Assembly (NCBI GenBank): GCA_004151065.3
Contig: NWUY0304409508.1
Span: forward strand, 1 to 11,588
Length of the DNA: 11,588 nucleotides
Direction of reading: 5' to 3'
DNA from: Larix sibirica
Lineage: Eukaryota > Streptophyta > Pinopsida > Pinales > Pinaceae
Shown: one piece after another, positions 6,746-11,588 of the stretch
Layout of the letters: each line of letters begins with the position of its first letter
Numbering within the stretch: position 1 is the stretch's first letter
Notes under the pieces: generated by a model
Told to the model about the DNA's origin: nothing
The model's database searches: none
Seen by the model: only the letters and a program-made list of their open reading frames with translations
Position numbers and translations under genes: made by a program

Positions 6746-8308
6746 CGTCCCTACGGTTTGGGAGATATGTAAGCATGAGTTCCAATTCAAATGCGTATTG
6801 GTGCACATTTTCGATCTACTAAACTTCACAATATTATCCTTCTCCTTACTTAGATCTGTCATAGGTGTTACCTAGAAAAGCAATATAATACTAACCATTA
6901 AGTCCAAGGCAATTTTGAGCTGAATAGGAACTTTTGTCTGTTTATGTTTGAGCTTACTTCGTATAGTTGGCCTCTCTTGAGTCTTATCGGGGTCAACTCA
7001 TGTCATCACACATTGTACTTTTAACATCTATATGTGTTCCACTTTGTTCACTTTTGTATTTACCCATTCCACCTCATCTCACTACTATCTATTAGGGTGT
7101 GGGTATTTTTTTATTCCTAAAATACCAGAATAGGATGATCCTTCTCTCTACATATGACCATGTGTTATTAGATTGAGCGCGTAGGCATCCTTCCTGACTA
7201 CTTAAGGAGGATTACTTGTAAAACCTATAGAGTTGGGTGGGCACCTCTATATATACATTTTGGCTTTTATTGGGTTAGGTATTCCTGCTAGACAATCATA
7301 GTATGCAAGGAGACAGAAGGACCCTATCCAGTCTTAAAATCCTAAGGGCTGTCCCATGCCCTGTAGATTGATGATAAGCCATAAGAAATCCCTATAGGGG
7401 GAACTCTGCCCATCCATAGTGTTCCATAAACACATGATACACTTGTGTAACATGAGCTAGTCTTAGTAGGATCTCATGGTTGTACTCTAATATGCATTTA
7501 TCCATATTTTTTGAGAGTGCTAAGAATATATGTGCTAAATTTTTTATTTTGATACCAGCCTCATGAGTGTTTCCAACCAGTATGAGCATTAGGTGCATTG
7601 TATTACTGGGTGTAATAGGGACTAGTTATCTATCTTCGTAGAGCTGCGAGTTACACTTTTTTGTTATGCATCACGGCTTTGCCTTATTTATTTTAGCATG
7701 TGCCTTAATATGCTATTGTATGTCTTATACCAAGGCATCACTCACTTATAGTATGCATTTCATTCTTTATGATTACTGTTGCATACTCACACATCGTGTG
7801 TTTGCTTTACTCATTTCCATTGCACACTAATATCCAACTCTATGTTTTTTCGCAGTCGTAGCATGCTTTACTTGGTCATAGCACATATGGTTGTTTGTGT
7901 TCATGTATTTGCCTCTACCTAGTTGTACTGTTTATAATTGTTTCTATTTACACCCATCTACTTTGCTTTCCATTCTCCACCTTTGCAGTAACATGCTTCA
8001 TCCAGTTCCATGCTCACACCCACGCATTGCACGAGCTACTAGCGACTTTATTGTGGCCTTCATTGGGTTACCTACATAGAATCATCCCCCGTTAATCCGA
8101 ACTTGATTGTAAGGATCAGAGTTATTAATAGCTCAAAGCTGTGCTGATACACTATAATAAGTATTGAACTAGCTAGTTGTTTTATCACTCTAAGGCTGTA
8201 ATTGAGGGTGAATAATAAAAATACATCACCAGTTGCAAATGGAGAAGGATTAAAAACATGGGGGCTATGATTCCACAAGAGAATAATGAAAAGGGGACTT
8301 AGGGGGCT

Positions 8309-8460
8309 CAAAAGGTTTATCTGCTGGACCAAGCAAGGCAAGACCTACCTATCAGACCTATCAGATGGGGAATTAAGCACTGAAAGGTGGCGTGGGATCA
8401 AGACCTCTCGGACCTATTGAGATGATGGTAATTTCAGTAACAAAAGGTGGCCTTGGTGCT
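8309..8460. repeat. AAAGGTGGC module, copy A
   Basis: The copy contains tctgctggaccaa (8320-8332), repeated GACCTAT words, ggtaatttcagta (8427-8439) and aaaggtggccttggt (8443-8457). Matching words occur in copies B (from 9520) and C (from 10360). Confidence 0.65.
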
Positions 8461-8596
8461 GTCTAATAGACTCGGCTGCTAGCATAGTGAGACTCGGTTA
8501 CTAGTAGTACTGATCTTACTCTCTGAATATTACTATCCAACTTCACTCATATCCAACTCTAACTCTCCAAATAGATCTTCTTTTAGGCATGTTACT

Positions 8597-8627
8597 ATGT
8601 ATGTGTGTGTGTACGTGTGCGTGCGCA
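8597..8627. repeat. TG/CG-rich microsatellite
   Basis: This is an interrupted GT run (atgtgtgtgtgtacgtgtgc followed by gtgcgc). It underlies two overlapping spurious open frames on opposite strands, one of which translates the repeat as THTYTHTYI. Confidence 0.85.
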
Positions 8628-8769
8628 ATAGGCAAGAAAGAAAGCTCGAGTTGAAAAAGAAAATAATAGTTGGAAGAAAAATGAGTATATTGGGGTTTTT
8701 ATTGAGAGAGAAACATCCAGCAATATTGTTGGGAATATATTGGGGGCGGGGAACTAGCTGGTTAAAAGA

Positions 8770-8935
8770 GTGGAAGAATGCATTCATTCTGAAGGTGAAA
8801 TCGAAAAATACGCCATAGTGTGTATCAATCAAGACGCTAGGGCTTCTTGCATTCCATCCGCATAGGGGATACTAGTCCAACCAATAGGCTCAATACTGAA
8901 GCTAGTCCAGTTAATAGGGCTTTAACTCTACAGCT
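8770..8935. repeat. Degenerate duplication, left copy
   Basis: This copy begins gtggaagaat and runs colinearly with 10170-10313: ATTCATTC, AAGGTGAAATC, GTGT/ATCAAT, AAGAC-CTAGG, GGCTT, TTCCAT, ACTAG-TC, CAATAGGC, then GCTTTAA-TCTACAGCT (8919-8935). Differences are many substitutions and small indels, so the duplication is old. It starts inside a fortuitous open frame, and nothing suggests coding. Confidence 0.75.
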
Positions 8936-9183
8936 GATGATCTTCACTTGATCTTCCACTCCAATGGAGACTCTTAAGTAAGGCTAGTTTCTCTGCTGCT
9001 TGGACCAAGGTTAAGACTACTAATAAAGAAGTGTCCGGCTCCAGGCGGGACTAACTCTAGACTAAGCTTGTCTCTTTGGGCTTGTATCAAAAGGCACCAC
9101 ACTCTAAGGCTTTAACTCAAAACTTAGTGTGCTTGGACAAAGAGAGTCTCTTCTTAAGGCTTGTTTCCAAAGCACTACTGGGG

Positions 9184-9297
9184 GGCTTAAAGCATTATTC
9201 CATCCACAATGGGGACTAGGTATCCAATAGGTAGGTGCTAAGACTCCCGCAGTACAGTTAATAGGGCTATTTTATTCTGTACAGACTAGGGCTTTAT
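9184..9297. repeat. Partial third copy of the 8770/10170 module
   Basis: The piece at 9184-9231 repeats GGCTTA-GCATT, TTCCATCC, ATGGGGACTAG and CCAATAGG in the order seen at 8840-8889 and 10248-10290. It is followed by cagttaatagggct (9255-9268) and ctgtacagactagggcttta, which recurs in altered form at 10022-10062. Confidence 0.6.
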
Positions 9298-9519
9298 TAA
9301 GGCTTGTTGTTTCCCCAATAAAGATCTTCTTCTCCAACAACTCCCACCATGGGTTGTTATCAGAATTGATAGCTCCCAATGAATGGATGGGTTTTGAACT
9401 TAATATAAGCATAAGCAAGTGGTTATAGGGCTTATACTCTGTGTACAGACTAATAGGGTTTTCACTCAAAGCTGATGACGGTTTCACACAGGTAAAAAAA
9501 GTAATGAACTAATACAGTA

Positions 9520-9770
9520 TCAAAAGAGAGTTTCTCTGCTGGACCAAAGTAAGACACACCTACCTATTGGACACCTATTGAAATGGTAAATTTGCTTAAT
9601 GAAGGGTAGCATCAAAGGTGTATCATATCCAGATTCTAGAGAGAAAGTTAATGTGGTGTTCCAAGAACTGGTAAATTGGGAAGTAAAGGTGGCTTCTGCA
9701 GCAAAACTTATTGAACCTATCAATATGGAAATTCAAGAATAAAAGGTGTCATGAGTGTAGATCCAACAAT
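9520..9770. repeat. AAAGGTGGC module, copy B
   Basis: The word tctgctggaccaa (9535-9547) is followed by AAG-AAGAC, ACCTACCTATTGGAC, GGTAAATT and AAAGGTGGC/AAAGGTGTC words in the same order as in copy A. Confidence 0.6.
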
Positions 9771-10169
9771 TGAAGATCCAGGGACTTACTTTTCTAGTAG
9801 TTATTTCAATACAGCTTTAGACGGCCTTCACTCGGATCAAAGTGATGGATTAATAGAGTCTCAAAAGGCTTTTTCCCAGGACCGCAATACTGGCTACTAA
9901 GTGCTTGGACCAAGTAGTAGGTTCAAATCTCTTCATCTCCGAAGCTCCAAGAGACTACTTTTGTATAGGCAACTCTAGGGCTTAGGTCCAGTCCAAATAG
10001 GCTAAAGGCTTCAGCTAGGTCCAGTTAATTGGGCTCTTACCTGTAAAGACTAGTATGGCTTTAATTCTAAAGCTTTCACTCTATGCTATAACTTAGTGCG
10101 AAAAAGAGAGTCTCTTAATGCATTTCTGTCTCTACAGCTTCAAGACGGGATTCACTCAGATCAAAGTGC

Positions 10170-10313
10170 GTGGAAGAATCATTCATTCATAATAAGGTGA
10201 AATCTAGAAATCCAATCTAGAGTGTGATCAATAAAGACTCTAGGAGGGCTTAAGGTGGTTCCATGGGGGGGACTAGTTCAGTTCAATAGGCGCACTGCTT
10301 TAATTCTACAGCT
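10170..10313. repeat. Degenerate duplication, right copy
   Basis: This is the counterpart of 8770-8935, offset by 1400 bases at its start. It ends with gctttaattctacagct (10297-10313) and is followed by the ttcacgcggataaaagtgat word shared with 9827. Confidence 0.75.
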
Positions 10314-10359
10314 CTTAAGACAGTAGTCTTCTTCACGCGGATAAAAGTGATGGACTATG

Positions 10360-10530
10360 GACTAAGGCAGAGAGGTAGTGCCCAGTAGACCTATAAAACT
10401 GGTAAATTAAGAAAGAGAAAGTGTGGCATATCAATAAAGTCAATTTGGGAAGGAAAGGTGGCCTTGGTACTAATAGTAAAAGAGTGGACTCTATCCAAGT
10501 GGTAATTTCAGTACATAAAGGCCTATCCAA
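10360..10530. repeat. AAAGGTGGC module, copy C
   Basis: The copy shares the exact 15-mer aaaggtggccttggt (10454-10468) and the 13-mer ggtaatttcagta (10501-10513) with copy A, but in reversed order. This indicates rearrangement within the module. Confidence 0.65.
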
Positions 10531-10599
10531 TAGAGAGAAACCTTCCTGATAGGTTTGGTTGTTATGGCGAAGTCTGCTGATTAGGTTTCCTTACGGTCT

Positions 10600-10619
10600 T
10601 CTCCTTATTGAAAAGGAGA
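10600..10619. other. Small hairpin
   Basis: A 7-bp stem (tctcctt paired with aaggaga) encloses a six-base loop, attgaa. There is no trailing T run, so a terminator role is not supported. Confidence 0.55.
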
Positions 10620-10998
10620 GGAGACTAGCTGTTCACTAGAGTTGCTCTTAGAAGTAGTTCTTATTTCTTTCTTTTCAAATGAATGGGGCACATTTACCAC
10701 AGAGAGCAGAGATGTATTGATGTAGGGAGCATATTGTACGGAGATGTAGCCCGAGTAGAGTGATAGAGACCAAGCCAAGCAGCATTGTGTATATTCAAAT
10801 TACAAATGTGGTTACCTTGTTGGACCCTATAAAATGGAAGTTTTAATACACCCCAAAAAAGTAACTTAATAGGTTTTGGGATGTGTTTTCCTACAACTCA
10901 ACTTATCAACGATGACTGACCCTAGCAACTCACGGCAACCCAAATAAACTATAAAGGTATCAACTAGGGAAGTAGCAACTAGAGAGAGTGAATAACCC

Positions 10999-11019
10999 AG
11001 CCACTAAGCAGCAGTGGCT
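10999..11019. other. Small hairpin
   Basis: A 7-bp perfect stem (agccact paired with agtggct) encloses a seven-base loop, aagcagc. In plant mitochondria such stem-loops can mark transcript ends, but nothing here shows it. Confidence 0.5.
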
Positions 11020-11588
11020 CCCGGCAGGCAGAGAGAAACTTCCGGAAATGGGCATAGAATCTCCATTTTCTTGTTCCAATGAGTGGTTCCTCAGACCCTC
11101 AAAAATAGGAGGGTTTATTCAGAAACAAGGGCGAATTATGAAGTTTAGGAATGTTCCAACAACTCTTGCCTGGACCAAAACAACCCAGGTATTCTATGAG
11201 CGGTAGCTCTCGTAATCATGTTCCTTCGTCCTTTCATACATATCTGGACTTTGTAAACGTATCTATGTAACATAATATATTTATGTATTTCTTTTTTGTG
11301 ACAATGAGGGTAAACGTTTCCATGCAAACTCATATAGAGCTATATTTTAATGTAGAGCCCTAGAGAAAGGGCAGTTTCGTTGTTAGTAGTAGCAGAAAAA
11401 AACATGAGAAGAAAGGGTATCGTTTCTTATTAGAAATCTATAAAGTGATAAAAACGTCTATATGAAGTATTATAGGTTCAATGTATTTCTTGTTATAATA
11501 GACAAAGTAAATGTATTTAAGCAACATTTTATATTAACACATAGAGTAGATATGGATACATCATATGTGAAATAGATCTCTATTCTCT

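Larger units (their letters stand above)
6291..8300. other. Non-coding stretch without recognisable genes
   Basis: No protein domain is recognised on either strand. The short open frames here (7392-7598 minus, 7891-8095 plus, 8072-8341 minus) have compositions expected of chance AT-rich translation. Local structure includes four TGCTAA words within 6582-6623 and an rRNA-like patch at 6716-6745. From about 7690 to 8060 the plus strand is T-rich and rich in GCAT/ATGC words. LTR remnants of the adjoining retroelement are possible, but I can define no TG...CA ends. Confidence 0.45.
8300..10550. repeat. Domain of degenerate dispersed repeat modules
   Basis: No gene is recognised. The stretch is largely built from recurring, mutated modules. 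Recurrent words include TAGGGCTT, CAGTTAATAGGGCT (8908, 9255, and 10022 with one change), AAAGGTGGC, CTGGACCAA and AGAGAGTCTCTT (9141, 10105). The 23-base word starting ttcac at 9827 recurs at 10332 with two mismatches and partly at 10151. Order is partly conserved between copies, so the region looks like an old tandem or segmental expansion later scrambled. Open frames in it are short and unlike any family known to me. Confidence 0.7.
10551..11588. other. Non-coding right end of window
   Basis: No gene is recognised. A 72-codon plus-strand frame (10988-11206) begins with GTG and has no known domain. Two small perfect hairpins are visible, at 10600-10619 and 10999-11019. The last 350 bases are AT-rich without further structure that I can define. 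Confidence 0.45.

Noticed and set aside
8533-8832. 99-codon minus and 73-codon plus open frames
   Set aside because: Both run through the GT microsatellite and overlap each other on opposite strands; neither has a known domain.
9915-9950. tRNA-like T-loop word ggttcaaatc
   Set aside because: No matching acceptor, D-arm or anticodon stem could be found upstream, so it is not a tRNA.
10600-10619. Intrinsic terminator
   Set aside because: The stem is short and AT-balanced, and no T run follows on either strand.
10988-11206. 72-codon plus-strand open frame
   Set aside because: It begins with GTG, has no recognised domain and contains a hairpin near its start. A chimeric mitochondrial ORF is possible but unsupported.
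1-11588. CRISPR array, prokaryotic operon or phage-like system
   Set aside because: There are no regularly spaced palindromic repeats, no ribosome-binding-site-led gene clusters and no recognisable bacterial or phage proteins. All recognisable proteins are plant-type LTR retroelement fragments.

Overview
The window looks like non-coding DNA from a land plant. The retroelement proteins most resemble those I associate with conifers and other gymnosperms. I find no intact host gene, tRNA, complete rRNA, CRISPR array or bacterial-type operon. Two readings fit. One is an intergenic stretch of a large, repeat-rich plant mitochondrial genome carrying decayed nuclear retroelement pieces. The other is a nuclear region full of old LTR retrotransposons. 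I lean weakly towards mitochondrial, because the flanks are a patchwork of short, shuffled, imperfect repeats and because one short stretch near 6.7 kb resembles the 5' end of a small-subunit rRNA gene. A nuclear gymnosperm origin remains open.

Layout. Positions 1-950 are a mosaic of short repeated words (CCTT-rich modules, a 3 x 20 bp tandem array, other small duplications). Positions 1270-2130 (minus strand) hold a Ty1/copia integrase and linker fragment with one in-frame stop and a substituted catalytic Asp. Positions 2360-2830 (minus) hold a Ty3/gypsy gag fragment with a damaged zinc knuckle. Positions 3350-4100 (plus) hold a Ty3/gypsy integrase core and C-terminal fragment with several stops and frameshifts. 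Positions 4100-5790 are AT-rich and unassigned. Positions 5795-6290 (plus) hold a Ty1/copia linker and N-terminal reverse transcriptase fragment with four stops. Positions 6290-8300 are unassigned, with the rRNA-like patch at 6716-6745. Positions 8300-10550 are built from degenerate dispersed modules, including a colinear duplication of about 120-145 bp at 8770 and 10170 and a partial third copy at 9184. Positions 10550-11588 show no gene.

Nothing here acts as a working gene system. The four retroelement pieces come from both LTR superfamilies, lie in two orientations, lack recognisable LTRs and cannot encode functional products. The features most worth follow-up are the degenerate modular repeat domain, the skew of nonsense changes towards apparent Glu/Gly-to-stop events, the integrase Asp-to-Gly change with the 35-residue spacing preserved, and the possible rRNA remnant.
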